Assembly (NCBI RefSeq): GCF_002217395.1
Contig: NZ_MUHD01000030.1
Location: 1-64,000 of the forward strand
Direction of reading: 5' to 3'
DNA length: 64,000 nt
Source: Flavobacterium plurextorum
Lineage (GTDB): Bacteria > Bacteroidota > Bacteroidia > Flavobacteriales > Flavobacteriaceae
The notes beneath the pieces are model-generated. The model did no database searches. It saw nothing but the letters and a program-made list of their open reading frames with translations, and was not told the origin of the DNA. Made by a program: the position numbers and the translations under genes. Each line of letters starts with the position of its first letter. Within the stretch, counting starts at the first letter, position 1. Of the stretch, positions 33,020 to 42,194 are shown in pieces.

Positions 33020-33835
33020 ATGAATTCTTTACAGACTATAATTGAACAAGCTTGGGAAAACAGAGCTTTATTACAAGAAACTACAACAACTGACGCTATT
33101 AGAGAGGTTATCGAATTAATTGATGCTGGAAAATTACGTTGTGCTGAACCAGTTGGCGATAAATGGCAGGTAAACGAATGGGTAAAAAAAGCTGTTGTAA
33201 TGTATTTCCCAATTCAAAAAATGGAAACATGGGAGTCTGGTATTTTTGAATACCACGATAAAATGTTACTAAAAAGAAATTATGCTGAAAAAGGAATTCG
33301 TGTAGTACCAAATGCTGTTGCACGTTACGGAGCTTATATTTCAAGCGGTGTAATCTTAATGCCAAGTTATGTAAATATTGGTGCTTATGTAGATGAAGGA
33401 ACTATGGTAGATACTTGGGCAACTGTTGGAAGCTGTGCTCAAATTGGTAAAAACGTTCACTTAAGCGGTGGTGTTGGTATTGGCGGTGTTCTTGAGCCAT
33501 TGCAAGCTGCTCCAGTTATTATCGAAGACGGTGCTTTTATTGGTTCTCGTTGTATTGTTGTCGAAGGAGTTCATGTAGGTAAAGAAGCTGTTCTTGGTGC
33601 TAATGTGTGTTTAACTGCTTCAACAAAAATTATCGACGTTACTGGCGATGAACCTATTGAAATGAAAGGTTTTGTTCCTGCTCGTTCAGTTGTAATTCCT
33701 GGAAGTTATACTAAAAAGTTTGCTGCCGGCGAATTTCAAGTTCCATGTGCTTTAATCATTGGTACTCGTAAACCTTCTACAGATTTAAAAACTTCCCTAA
33801 ACAATGCACTTCGTGAATACGATGTTGCTGTTTAA
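33020..33835 (+). CDS. dapD: 2,3,4,5-tetrahydropyridine-2,6-dicarboxylate N-succinyltransferase
   Basis: The succinylase step of lysine and diaminopimelate synthesis, needed for peptidoglycan. From ATG 33020 the protein is 271 residues, close to the 274 of E. coli DapD. The in-frame reading could extend to 32903, but that would cross the promoter, so the shorter start is chosen. It has an N-terminal helical domain (1-100) and a left-handed beta-helix (about 105-240) with GAYVDEGTMVDTWATVGSCAQIG and GGVGIGGVLEPLQAAPVIIED, the DapD signatures. The C-terminal strand is present. It is monocistronic with a strong terminator. Confidence 0.96.
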   Translation: MNSLQTIIEQAWENRALLQETTTTDAIREVIELIDAGKLRCAEPVGDKWQVNEWVKKAVVMYFPIQKMETWESGIFEYHDKMLLKRNYAEKGIRVVPNAVARYGAYISSGVILMPSYVNIGAYVDEGTMVDTWATVGSCAQIGKNVHLSGGVGIGGVLEPLQAAPVIIEDGAFIGSRCIVVEGVHVGKEAVLGANVCLTASTKIIDVTGDEPIEMKGFVPARSVVIPGSYTKKFAAGEFQVPCALIIGTRKPSTDLKTSLNNALREYDVAV

Positions 33836-33855
33836 TTTATAGCTTTATAAATAAG

Positions 33856-33892
33856 AAAAAAGGAATGAATTTCAAAAACTCATTCCTTTTTT
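33856..33892. terminator. Bidirectional terminator after dapD
   Basis: AAAAAAGGAATGA pairs with TCATTCCTTTTTT (13 bp). A and T runs on both sides let it serve the glycosyltransferase operon from the minus strand as well. Confidence 0.9.
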
Positions 33893-33896
33893 ATTG

Positions 33897-34655
33897 TTAT
33901 TTCTGCTTCTTGCCTGCTTCCTGAAGCTTTAAAAGCTTAGCATATTTCATATAAGAAAAAAAGCTCTGAATCATTGCGAATGTAAGACCATCCAATCCAT
34001 TTAAAAAGCCTTTTTTAAAAAAGTAGCATCTTATAAAAGCAACCAAACCGTTTAATATCGGTTTAAAACTATTAATCTTTTTATTCTGTTCAAAAAGCTG
34101 TTGTGCATGCCAAGTCGAATATAGATTTTTCTTCCTGATAAGCTGATCAAAATCCTCCCATGCATAATGGTGGACATGAACTTTTAAATGGGTTTTATTG
34201 TTTCCTGAAACCTTTTGATGAACACTGTCTTTTGATGGTGATGCTGTTTTTTTATTAAAAAAACGAGATGTTTTATCAGGATACCAGCCAGAAAAATTTA
34301 TTAACTTATTTCCTAAATAGTTATAAAGACTAAAAGCATAAACATCAAAATGCTGGTCTTCATATTTTCTTGATAAGATAAATTTTTCAGCATCTTCTGC
34401 CAAAATCTCATCAGCATCTAGATTTAAAATCCAATCGTTTTTACAATAAGGCAGTCCGTGAATTCTCTGGGGTCCGTCGCCTAAAAAAGCTTGCGAGATA
34501 ACTTTAGCCCCTTTTTCTTCTGCAATCTTAACCGTATTATCAACACTTAATGAATCTATAACAATTACTTCATCACAAATTCTAAACAAAGCATCAATAC
34601 ATTTACCTATACACTTTTCTTCATTATAGGTAATTACTAACCCACTAATTTCCAT
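33897..34655 (-). CDS. Family 2 glycosyltransferase, surface glycan core (paralog of 35649)
   Basis: A GT-A fold enzyme of 252 residues. EISGLVITYNEEKCIGKCIDAL starts the nucleotide-sugar domain, VIDSLSVDNT follows, and the metal-binding motif is LNLDADE. The pattern resembles WaaE/KdtX-like LPS core glycosyltransferases, including FSGWYPDKTSRFFNKKTA and the C-terminal region rich in aromatic and basic residues that likely touches the membrane. It starts four bases after the deacetylase gene, so both form an operon. It is clearly a duplicate of the gene at 35649, sharing long identical stretches such as QAFLGDGPQR. Confidence 0.88.
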   Translation of the reverse strand: MEISGLVITYNEEKCIGKCIDALFRICDEVIVIDSLSVDNTVKIAEEKGAKVISQAFLGDGPQRIHGLPYCKNDWILNLDADEILAEDAEKFILSRKYEDQHFDVYAFSLYNYLGNKLINFSGWYPDKTSRFFNKKTASPSKDSVHQKVSGNNKTHLKVHVHHYAWEDFDQLIRKKNLYSTWHAQQLFEQNKKINSFKPILNGLVAFIRCYFFKKGFLNGLDGLTFAMIQSFFSYMKYAKLLKLQEAGKKQK

Positions 34656-34659
34656 TTCC

Positions 34660-35373
34660 TTAAAATATTTTAAGCTTTCCTATTTTCAGTTTCAATCTAA
34701 ATTTCAACAAACTATCTTCTCCTTTTATATCTATTCTTTTTACTAAATAGTTGTTCTTAAAAGGAAATTTATTCACCCTGTTCCCTATTCGTAAACCATA
34801 TTTGATACCATTATCGCGCATTATTTTTTCAAAAACAGCAAATTCGGTATCTTTCTTAGCATAATTTCCAAAAGGATATGCCAAAACAGGTTTTATATCT
34901 AATTGATTTTCAAGTATAAAATTATTCGATTTAATAAAGTCGGCTTCCAGTTCTTCTTTAGATAATGAACTGTATTTTTTATGCTCAAAAGAATGATATC
35001 CCAACTCAATAAGATTACTGTCTAATCCTTTTAATTGTTCTGCACTCATTATCTTTTCTTTTCCTTCTATCCAATAATCAAAATTTCCAACGTAAGTAAA
35101 AGGTATAAAGAAAGAAGCTTTTAATTGGTATTTTTCGAGCAAAGGCACAGCATATAAAAGCTGACATTCGGTAACATCATCAAAAGTAATAATAATGCTT
35201 TTTGATGGCAATTCTTTTAAATTGTCTAGATCCTTAAAATGAAATGTTGTGTAATTATTATCGCAAAGAAATTTAAACTGTGCCTCTAACTTTGACACAG
35301 AAATAGATAAATTCAAAGATTTTGCTTCATCTTCAACAACATTATGGTACATTAAAATTGGCAGCTTTGACAT
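34660..35373 (-). CDS. Polysaccharide deacetylase (NodB-type) family protein
   Basis: A carbohydrate esterase family 4 protein of 237 residues. The first motif SIIITFDDVTE (TFDD) and the second LGYHSFEHKKYSSL (H-x3-H) carry the metal ligands. YHNVVEDEAKSLNLSISVSKLEAQFKFL at the N-terminus is usual in the subgroup acting on surface sugars. It has no signal peptide, so it probably acts on cytoplasmic or membrane-linked glycan intermediates. It lies between two duplicate GT2 genes and is co-transcribed with the one downstream. A TAGATTTG box lies 21 bases upstream. Confidence 0.86.
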   Translation of the reverse strand: MSKLPILMYHNVVEDEAKSLNLSISVSKLEAQFKFLCDNNYTTFHFKDLDNLKELPSKSIIITFDDVTECQLLYAVPLLEKYQLKASFFIPFTYVGNFDYWIEGKEKIMSAEQLKGLDSNLIELGYHSFEHKKYSSLSKEELEADFIKSNNFILENQLDIKPVLAYPFGNYAKKDTEFAVFEKIMRDNGIKYGLRIGNRVNKFPFKNNYLVKRIDIKGEDSLLKFRLKLKIGKLKIF

Positions 35374-35393
35374 TTACTTTTGCATTTTTTTTG

Positions 35394-35401
35394 CAAATCT
35401 A
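35394..35401 (-). promoter_or_regulatory. -7 box TAGATTTG of the deacetylase-GT2 operon
   Basis: Exact TAnnTTTG match on the minus strand. A TTG lies 22 bases further upstream (35424-35426), within the wider spacer range reported for this phylum. Confidence 0.55.
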
Positions 35402-35553
35402 ACATTAATAGTATTATTATTCACAAAAAAAATATTTCTTAACCTAAAAATAAGAATCCAACTAGTAAACCAATGTAAAATTAGGCAATAATCGAAGTTG
35501 ATTTACAGAAGATTCCGTACGTTTATAATAACTGTAAACCTAATTTTTATAAA

Positions 35554-35583
35554 CAAAAAAAGCAGACATTGAGATTGTCTGCA
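35554..35583 (-). terminator. Terminator of the second GT2 gene
   Basis: GCAGACA (35562-35568) pairs with TGTCTGC (35576-35582), followed by a T run on the minus strand. A second pair, GAGCATC/GATGCTC (35609-35643), lies between it and the stop codon. Confidence 0.78.
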
Positions 35584-35648
35584 ATAAATTATAGTTAAAA
35601 TATTTATGGAGCATCTTTCTTAATAATTTTAATCTTGATGCTCTTTAA

Positions 35649-36395
35649 TTATTGCTTTTTTTGTAGTTTTAAAAGCTTTGCATATTTTATATAAGAGAAA
35701 AAGCTTTGAATCATTGCAATTGTAAGTCCGTCAATACCATTAAAAATACCTTTTTTAAAGAAGTAACAACGAATAAATGCAACGGCGCCATTAAGTACTG
35801 GTTTAAAAGTATTTATTCTTTTTCCTTGATCGAATAATTGCTGTGCATGCCAACCAGAATATTGATTCTTTTTGGCAATTATCTGATCTAAAGAATCCCA
35901 GCCGTAATGCAAAATATGAACCGCAACTTTTTTCTCATTTTGAGTAATTATTTTCTGATGTACTTTTGAATCAGAAGGATGCGCTGTTTGTTTATTGAAA
36001 AAACGAACTTTATGATCTGGATACCATCCAGAAAAATTAATCAATTTATCGCCTAAGAAATTTTTTACTCGAAAACTAAATGCATCATAATTTCCTTCAA
36101 GATATTTTTTATTCAAAATAAATGCTTCAGCATCTTTATCTAAAAATTCATCCGCATCAAGATTTAAAATCCAATCATTTTTGCAGTATGGCAAACCATG
36201 AGTACGCTGTGGTCCGTCGCCCAAAAAAGCCTGCTCAATAACTATTGCACCTTTTTCTTTGGCAATTTCTACTGTACGATCTTTACTAAAAGAATCTACA
36301 ATAATTACTTCATTACAAACTTTTAATAAAGCATCAATGCATTTTCCTATGTTTTTCTCTTCATTAAAAGTAATAACTAAGCCGCTTATTTCCAT
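35649..36395 (-). CDS. Family 2 glycosyltransferase, surface glycan core (paralog of 33897)
   Basis: A 248-residue GT-A enzyme with EISGLVITFNEEKNIGKCIDAL, IVDSFSKDRT and the metal motif LNLDADE. It aligns along its whole length with the 33897 product, including shared blocks HGLPYCKNDWILNLDADE and VAFIRCYFFKKG. The two probably arose by local duplication and may add related sugars in succession to the lipooligosaccharide core. It has its own TATCTTTG box (36420-36427) and terminator, so it is separate from the deacetylase operon. Confidence 0.88.
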   Translation of the reverse strand: MEISGLVITFNEEKNIGKCIDALLKVCNEVIIVDSFSKDRTVEIAKEKGAIVIEQAFLGDGPQRTHGLPYCKNDWILNLDADEFLDKDAEAFILNKKYLEGNYDAFSFRVKNFLGDKLINFSGWYPDHKVRFFNKQTAHPSDSKVHQKIITQNEKKVAVHILHYGWDSLDQIIAKKNQYSGWHAQQLFDQGKRINTFKPVLNGAVAFIRCYFFKKGIFNGIDGLTIAMIQSFFSYIKYAKLLKLQKKQ

Positions 36396-36419
36396 TCTAA
36401 AATTCGATTTGTTTTAATG

Positions 36420-36427
36420 CAAAGATA
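36420..36427 (-). promoter_or_regulatory. -7 box TATCTTTG of the second GT2 gene
   Basis: Exact TAnnTTTG match on the minus strand, 25 bases before the ATG. Confidence 0.5.
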
Positions 36428-36521
36428 ACTTTTAGATTAGTTTTATCCTATTCTTAACGATCAGCTTGCACACATTATAAAATAGTTTGTAATTTAGCCT
36501 CAAATTGAATTAAAGAAATAA

Positions 36522-37586
36522 ATGAAAATATTAGTCATTCAGCAAAAAAGAATTGGAGACGTATTAACGAGTACAATAATTTGTAATAATCTAAAAACAA
36601 AATATCCAGATTCCACAATAGATTATATGTGCTATCCTAATTCTGTTGATGTTCTAAAAGAAAATCCTAATATTGACAATGTTATTGTATTAACAAATAA
36701 GGTTAGAAAGTCAATTCCTTCCTTATTTAAGTTTATTTTTCAAATTCGAAGAAAAAAATACAATGCTGTAATTGATGTTTACAGCAAATTAGAAACAAAT
36801 TTAATTACGTTGTTCTCTGGAGCAAAATATAAAGTTTCTTATCATAAATGGTATTCAAGCGTTTTTTACAATCACAGTTACGAGCGTTTTGATGCTGTAA
36901 AATCAGAACACGGTCTTGCAATCGAAAACCGATTGTTACTTTTAAAACCTTTTATATCTGAAAAAATTACAGATGTAAAACCAAAAATCTTTTTAAAAGA
37001 ATCTGAAATTAATGATGCCAAAAGTCTTTTAAAAAGTCATAACATTGACACCAGCAAACCCTTAATCATGTTTGGAATTCTAGGAAGCGAGGTTTATAAA
37101 ACTTATCCGCTTGAAGGAATGGCGAAAATAATTGATTTTACGGTTGCCAAAACTAATGCTTCGATCATCTTTAATTATGTTCCAGATCAAAAAGATCTTG
37201 CTATGGAAGTTTATAATTATTGTAGTGAGGAAACAAAAAAACACATTGCTTTTGATTTATATTGTACTGAATTACGTTCTTTTTTAGCACTTCTATCACA
37301 ATGCGAAATGCTTATAGGAAATGAAGGCGGCGCGGTAAACATGGCAAAAGCACTTGAAATTCCAACATTTTCTATATTCACACCTTCTGTTAGAAAAGAA
37401 ACTTGGCAAATATTTGAAAATGAGGCTAAAAATGCTTCTATTCACTTGAAAGACTTAAAACCTGAAATTTACGAGCAGCATACTGAGCAATACATAAAAG
37501 AACATACTTTTGAGTATTATGCAGAGTATCCTTTGCCATTAATGCTTGAAAAATTAGAAACTTATTTTCAAGAGTACAAAAACTGA
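36522..37586 (+). CDS. Family 9 (heptosyltransferase-type) glycosyltransferase
   Basis: A 354-residue GT-B enzyme. MKILVIQQKRIGDVLTSTIICNNLKTKYP is the GT9 N-terminal signature, with the conserved acidic residue in RIGDVL. MLIGNEGGAVNMAKALEIPTFSIFTPS is the C-terminal donor-site motif. GT9 enzymes add heptose or related sugars to the inner LPS core in the cytoplasm. Family membership is clear. The actual sugar is unknown, because flavobacterial cores often lack heptose. The gene starts a plus-strand pair with the GT2 gene 20 bases downstream. Confidence 0.88.
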   Translation: MKILVIQQKRIGDVLTSTIICNNLKTKYPDSTIDYMCYPNSVDVLKENPNIDNVIVLTNKVRKSIPSLFKFIFQIRRKKYNAVIDVYSKLETNLITLFSGAKYKVSYHKWYSSVFYNHSYERFDAVKSEHGLAIENRLLLLKPFISEKITDVKPKIFLKESEINDAKSLLKSHNIDTSKPLIMFGILGSEVYKTYPLEGMAKIIDFTVAKTNASIIFNYVPDQKDLAMEVYNYCSEETKKHIAFDLYCTELRSFLALLSQCEMLIGNEGGAVNMAKALEIPTFSIFTPSVRKETWQIFENEAKNASIHLKDLKPEIYEQHTEQYIKEHTFEYYAEYPLPLMLEKLETYFQEYKN

Positions 37587-37605
37587 GAATATTCAGGATA
37601 CCATT

Positions 37606-38379
37606 ATGCATATTAATAAAGAGCAAAAATTATCGGTTCTAATAATTACACTCAACGAGGAACGATACATAAAATCTCTGCTCGAAGACATTGATTTTGC
37701 TGATGAAATTATCGTAATCGATTCCTACAGCACTGATCAAACTGTTGCTATAGTCAAATCATTTCCGAATGTAAAATTGATTCAGAATCATTTTACAAAC
37801 TATACTGCTCAACGTAATTTTGCTTTAGATCAAGCTAGAAATTCTTGGGTTTTATTTATTGATGCCGATGAACGATTGACTTCAGAATTAAAAACTGAAA
37901 TTATCTCGACAATAAACAGCAATAACACTGCAAGTGCTTATTTAATATATCGAACTTTTATGTTCAAAAATAAGCCGTTAAACTTCAGCGGCTGGCAGAC
38001 TGACAAGATTTTCAGGCTTTTTAAAAAATCAGATTGCAGATACAATGCCGAAAGAATGGTTCATGAAAAGTTAATCGTAAACGGTAAAACTTCGATTTTA
38101 AAGAACAAAATCATTCACTTTTCTTATACTTCGTATCAAGATTACAAGTCAAAAATGTATAATTACGGAATTTTGAAGGCGAATGAAAAACTAAAAAAAG
38201 GGCAAAAATCATCTTATATTTTAATGATTCTTCACCCTTTATATACTTTTTTATACCAATTTTTAATTCGTCTTGGCTTTCTCGACGGTCTCAATGGCGT
38301 TACCATTTGTTACCTAAATGCTTATAGCGTTTTTGTTCGTTACAAAAAACTGCAAGAACTTACTTCTTCCAAAATTTAA
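37606..38379 (+). CDS. Family 2 glycosyltransferase, third in the locus
   Basis: A 257-residue GT-A enzyme with VLIITLNEERYIKSLLEDI, IVIDSYSTDQT and metal motif LFIDADER. FSGWQTDKIFRLFKKSDCRYN shows it belongs to the same WaaE/KdtX-like subgroup as the other two but is more divergent. It is co-transcribed with the GT9 gene. Its last 20 bases overlap the end of the kinase-like gene on the other strand (38360-38379). Confidence 0.86.
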   Translation: MHINKEQKLSVLIITLNEERYIKSLLEDIDFADEIIVIDSYSTDQTVAIVKSFPNVKLIQNHFTNYTAQRNFALDQARNSWVLFIDADERLTSELKTEIISTINSNNTASAYLIYRTFMFKNKPLNFSGWQTDKIFRLFKKSDCRYNAERMVHEKLIVNGKTSILKNKIIHFSYTSYQDYKSKMYNYGILKANEKLKKGQKSSYILMILHPLYTFLYQFLIRLGFLDGLNGVTICYLNAYSVFVRYKKLQELTSSKI

Positions 38380-39160
38380 GTTTCTTTTTTAAGCGCTTTT
38401 TTCTGTAAAACTTCTCCTGAAAATCAGAAGTATATTTCCATAATACCTCAAAAATTCTTTCTTCAGATTCTGAATATAATTTAGCGTATTCATTACTCAT
38501 AACCGCAACCATTTCTTCAAGAGGAGTTAAACGGCATAAATTTTTCATACGCATTTCAAAAGTCATTGTCTTATGAAATTCCATTCTATTTAAATCCACT
38601 AAAAAGAAATCATAATTTCCCTCAGCGTTCTTTTTAATCAAAGTATTTCCAGGCGAATGGTCTAAAAACTCAATTCCTTTTTCATGAAGATCAAAACTAA
38701 ATCTGGTAAACTGTCTTAAAATATTTTCGCGATCCGGAAAATCAGGAATTTCAACCAGTTCTCTATAAGTCAGATCACATTGAAGCTGTTCGCTGATATA
38801 AAAACTTTTCTCTAAACCTACGATCGAAGAAAACTCGGCATAAGCAATTGGTTTTGGTGTTCCTACGCCTAATTCTAATAATTTATTTGCAAATTCGTAA
38901 GAACGTCTTGCTTTTGATTTTCGAAAATATTTATAGGCGATTTTATTAATAAGATGTGGAACCTTAAACGATTTGATATTTATTTTTTGATTGTTAAAAT
39001 CAAAAAGTTTTATCTGATTACGCTGACCAATAACGAAGTCTTCTCCTTTGGTGTCAAAAAACTGAATAAATTCGACAATCTCATTTTCGAATTTTTCATA
39101 CCCTCGATTTAATCTTAAGATCATAAAAAATGTTTCAGCAAATTTAGTTAGTTTTACCAT
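38360..39160 (-). CDS. Lipopolysaccharide kinase-like protein (Kdo/InaA/RIO-type)
   Basis: A 266-residue protein kinase-like fold. The catalytic loop is FLDHSPGNTLIKK and the metal-binding loop FFLVDLNRMEF. SEQLQCDLTYRELVEI sits before the hinge. These are features of the LPS core kinase family (WaaP, KdkA, InaA relatives), which phosphorylate core sugars. Its place among core glycosyltransferase genes supports that role. The tail is very basic (YRKKRLKKKLKFWKK), possibly for membrane contact. The gene end overlaps the convergent GT2 gene. Its start lies 24 bases from the divergent glycosyltransferase gene. Confidence 0.82.
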   Translation of the reverse strand: MVKLTKFAETFFMILRLNRGYEKFENEIVEFIQFFDTKGEDFVIGQRNQIKLFDFNNQKINIKSFKVPHLINKIAYKYFRKSKARRSYEFANKLLELGVGTPKPIAYAEFSSIVGLEKSFYISEQLQCDLTYRELVEIPDFPDRENILRQFTRFSFDLHEKGIEFLDHSPGNTLIKKNAEGNYDFFLVDLNRMEFHKTMTFEMRMKNLCRLTPLEEMVAVMSNEYAKLYSESEERIFEVLWKYTSDFQEKFYRKKRLKKKLKFWKK

Positions 39161-39183
39161 CTAATAAAAAAAAAATATCGATA

Positions 39184-40146
39184 ATGCGTATTACACTAAT
39201 AAGTCTTGACAATTGGGGACTCAATAAACATATTGCTTCAACTCTAGAAAAACAAGGACATATAGTTCAGCATATCGATTTCAACACCTTCAAATACAAA
39301 TATCCATCTGTACTGCACAAGGCTTATAATTTTATTTTAAAAGCTTTAAACAAACCAAACCTAAAGCATCAGCATTTTGGTAAAGAAATTTTAAAACGGT
39401 TAGAGGAAAATAAGGAAATTCAAGATGTAATTCTAACTATAAAAGGTGATTTTATAGATCCTAAAAGTATTCTTGAGTTTAAAAAATACACTAACAAGTC
39501 TATTGGATTTTTTAACGACAATATCTATCGTTGTCCAAAAATTAAACGTGTTCTGCATTGTTTTGATGACGTTTTTTCGTTTGAAAAAGATGACTGTGCG
39601 AAATTTAATCTAAAATTTGCTCCAAATTGGATCTACAATAACAATGTTTCTTTAAGCAGCAATACTGCTTTTGAATACGATGTTTTCAATATTAGCTCAA
39701 TCGATAAAAGACTGCCAATTTTAGCTCGAATCGCTGATGAGTTAAAATCTAAATCAATAAAATTTAAATTTATTGTTTACGATAAAAAACGAAAACCTGT
39801 TGATAATACTATTACTTATATCAACAAACATATGCCATTATCTGAAGTAAACGATTATATCGGCCGCTCAAAAGTACTTTTGGACATTAACAGAATTGGT
39901 CAGATTGGATTAACTTTTAGAGTTTTTGAAAGCTTAGGTTTGGATAAAAAGTTAATTACTACGAACTCTGACATCAAAAATTACGATTTTTATAATCCTA
40001 ATAACATTCTTATTATAGATGAAAAGAATCCTGTAATTTCTCCCGATTTTTTTAAAAATGAATACGAAAAAATTCCTGATTCTATCTTACATCAATATAC
40101 TATCGAAGGATGGTGCGAGAATGTAATTTTTAAGAATCTCAAGTAA
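39184..40146 (+). CDS. CgeB-like glycosyltransferase
   Basis: A 320-residue GT-B-like protein. The N-terminal half (RITLISLDNWGLNKHIASTLEKQGH) is a Rossmann-type domain. The motif SIGFFNDNIYRCPKIKRVLHCFDDVFSFEKDD and the C-terminal SKVLLDINRIGQIGLTFRVFESLGLDKKLIT resemble CgeB-type glycosyltransferases. Acceptor and donor are unknown. It is part of the glycan locus by position. It starts divergently 24 bases from the kinase-like gene, so their promoters must overlap each other's genes. Confidence 0.7.
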   Translation: MRITLISLDNWGLNKHIASTLEKQGHIVQHIDFNTFKYKYPSVLHKAYNFILKALNKPNLKHQHFGKEILKRLEENKEIQDVILTIKGDFIDPKSILEFKKYTNKSIGFFNDNIYRCPKIKRVLHCFDDVFSFEKDDCAKFNLKFAPNWIYNNNVSLSSNTAFEYDVFNISSIDKRLPILARIADELKSKSIKFKFIVYDKKRKPVDNTITYINKHMPLSEVNDYIGRSKVLLDINRIGQIGLTFRVFESLGLDKKLITTNSDIKNYDFYNPNNILIIDEKNPVISPDFFKNEYEKIPDSILHQYTIEGWCENVIFKNLK

Positions 40147-40381
40147 ATCCTTTACTTTTTGCAGCTTTTCAATATTAAAAACTGAGCGTATTTGGCGTTC
40201 TCATACTGTATTGTTTATTTCTTTTATACTTTAATTAACCAATTTATACTTCTTAAATACATAAAAAAACACCCTGTAATTCGTTCAATTTTAATTAATC
40301 ATTCTGTATGTTTGCACAAAAATAAAAATACCACCTCACTTTCATTGTCAAACTTTGGTGTTATTCAATATGTAAAACAAA

Positions 40382-41533
40382 ATGAATTTCACCTTTTCTC
40401 TGATTATAATTACCGCTTTAATTGCCTTAGTACTATCTGTTTTAGCAATTAATCGGCTAGTAAAAATAAAGTTAACTGATGTTAGTTATCCCGAAATTGA
40501 TGGACTGCGAGGTTATTTAGCCTTTTTTGTTTTCTTACACCACAGTTATATCTGGCAGGTATATTTAAAAACTGAAAATTGGGAAGATCCAGAATCTAAC
40601 TTGTTCAATCAATTTGGAGAAACTACTGTTGTTTTCTTTTTTATAATTACTGCTTTTTTGTTTACAACCAAATTACTCAATAATAAAACGGGAGAAATTG
40701 ATTGGTCAAACTATCTTAAATCAAGATTTTTCAGGCTTTTTCCAATGTATTTTTTCTCCGTAATTATCATTTTTATTCTGGCTGCCTGCTTGACTAATTT
40801 TACTATTAGAGTTCCGTTTTTAGAAAACTTAAAAAGCATTCTTTCTTGGATATTTTTTAACGTCAGCAAGAAAAACTCAAACTTAAATGGCTTAGAAGAC
40901 ACTTTTATTCTTAATGCCGGAATTACTTGGACATTGCCTTACGAATGGATTTTTTACTTTTTATTGCCTCTTATTGCATTGTTCTTTAAAATAAAAATCA
41001 ACTACAAAGCGTTAATCGGTTTTACAATTACCGCTGCAATAATTATGGTTATAAACAAATCGTCATTAAGACATTTTATGCCTTTTATTGGCGGAATTTG
41101 TGTTGCATTATTAATAAACACAAAAAAGCTTAATACGATTTTAAAACAGAAAAAGTACACCATATTAGCACTGTTATTATTAGCTGTTTCAGTCTATTTT
41201 TTCAACAGCGGCAGAAAACCTTATCCGCTGATAGCGGCGTCTATTGTATTTTTGATTATAGCATCTGGAAACAATTTTTTCGGAGTTTTATCGAGTGCTT
41301 TTTCGCGTAAATTTGGTCAAATTACCTACAGTCTATATTTACTTCATGGTATTTTACTGTTTGTTATATTTCATTACATAGTTGGCTTTGAAAAAGCAAA
41401 AACATTAACTGATGTTGAATTTTGGTCGATTATTACGGTATCTGTTTTCCCTTTAATACTGATTTGTCAGCTGACTTTTAAATATATCGAACTGCCTTTA
41501 ATGTCTTTAGCAAAAAGAAAAAACAAAGCATAA
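40382..41533 (+). CDS. Acyltransferase family 3 (OafA/YrhL-like) membrane protein
   Basis: A polytopic protein of 383 residues with about ten hydrophobic helices. EIDGLRGYLAFFVFLHHSYIWQ is the family signature, with the conserved Arg and the catalytic His pair. FSRKFGQITYSLYLLHGILLFVI is the second family block. Such proteins O-acetylate surface sugars or lipids in the inner membrane, so it probably decorates the glycan built by the neighbouring enzymes. It ends the locus. No terminator is evident before the next gene. The 235 bases upstream hold no clear signal. Confidence 0.86.
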   Translation: MNFTFSLIIITALIALVLSVLAINRLVKIKLTDVSYPEIDGLRGYLAFFVFLHHSYIWQVYLKTENWEDPESNLFNQFGETTVVFFFIITAFLFTTKLLNNKTGEIDWSNYLKSRFFRLFPMYFFSVIIIFILAACLTNFTIRVPFLENLKSILSWIFFNVSKKNSNLNGLEDTFILNAGITWTLPYEWIFYFLLPLIALFFKIKINYKALIGFTITAAIIMVINKSSLRHFMPFIGGICVALLINTKKLNTILKQKKYTILALLLLAVSVYFFNSGRKPYPLIAASIVFLIIASGNNFFGVLSSAFSRKFGQITYSLYLLHGILLFVIFHYIVGFEKAKTLTDVEFWSIITVSVFPLILICQLTFKYIELPLMSLAKRKNKA

Positions 41534-41595
41534 TCTATCGAATATTCCAGCAAACCAAGTAAATAAAATGGTAATTTATTATTTTTTTTTATTGC

Positions 41596-41603
41596 TACCT
41601 TTG
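41596..41603 (+). promoter_or_regulatory. -7 box TACCTTTG of the tsaC-type gene
   Basis: Exact TAnnTTTG match, 30 bases before the ATG at 41634. Confidence 0.5.
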
Positions 41604-41633
41604 CAATCTTAATAGCCAATTACATTTTACAAA

Positions 41634-42194
41634 ATGAACGAAGAAATACTAAAAGCATACGAAGTAATCAAAGAAGGCGGCATTATACTATACCCAACTG
41701 ATACTGTTTGGGGAATTGGCTGCGATGCTACAAATCCTGAAGCTGTTGCCAAAATATACAAGCTGAAACAACGTGCCGAAACGCAAAGCATGATTGTTTT
41801 AATGAATGGCGAAAAAATGATGTACAATGTTTTTAAAAACATTCCTGAAGTAGCTTGGCAAATTTTAGATTTATCTGAAAAACCAACAACTTTAATTTTA
41901 GATGAGCCTAGAAATGTTGCAGCTAATATTATCGCCGCAGATAACTCACTTGCAGTTCGATTAGTAAAAGAACCTTTTTGTTTTAAATTACTAGAACGAA
42001 TGAAAAAACCACTGGTTTCAACATCGGCAAATATTTCAGGGCAGCCTACTCCAATTGCTTTTAAAGATATTAATCCAGAAATCATCAACGGAGTTGACTA
42101 TGTGGTTAATTTATATCACGATAAAGTTGCGGGAAAACCTTCGACAATTATAAAACTGACAAACGATTCTCAGGTAAAAGTGATTAGAAAATAA
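41634..42194 (+). CDS. L-threonylcarbamoyladenylate synthase (TsaC/Sua5/YrdC family)
   Basis: Makes threonylcarbamoyl-AMP for the t6A37 modification of tRNAs that read ANN codons. The 186-residue single-domain form has GGIILYPTDTVWGIGCDATN, the ATP- and threonine-binding entry motif, KLKQRAETQSMIVLM, and PLVSTSANISGQPTP, the STSAN motif. The C-terminal Sua5 domain is absent, as in TsaC. It acts with TsaB, TsaD and TsaE, none of which are in the window. A long perfect hairpin follows directly after the stop. Confidence 0.92.
   Translation: MNEEILKAYEVIKEGGIILYPTDTVWGIGCDATNPEAVAKIYKLKQRAETQSMIVLMNGEKMMYNVFKNIPEVAWQILDLSEKPTTLILDEPRNVAANIIAADNSLAVRLVKEPFCFKLLERMKKPLVSTSANISGQPTPIAFKDINPEIINGVDYVVNLYHDKVAGKPSTIIKLTNDSQVKVIRK

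Noticed and set aside
40192..40452. 86-codon plus-strand ORF before the acyltransferase gene
   Set aside because: It overlaps the acyltransferase start by 71 bases in another frame and shows no coherent domain.
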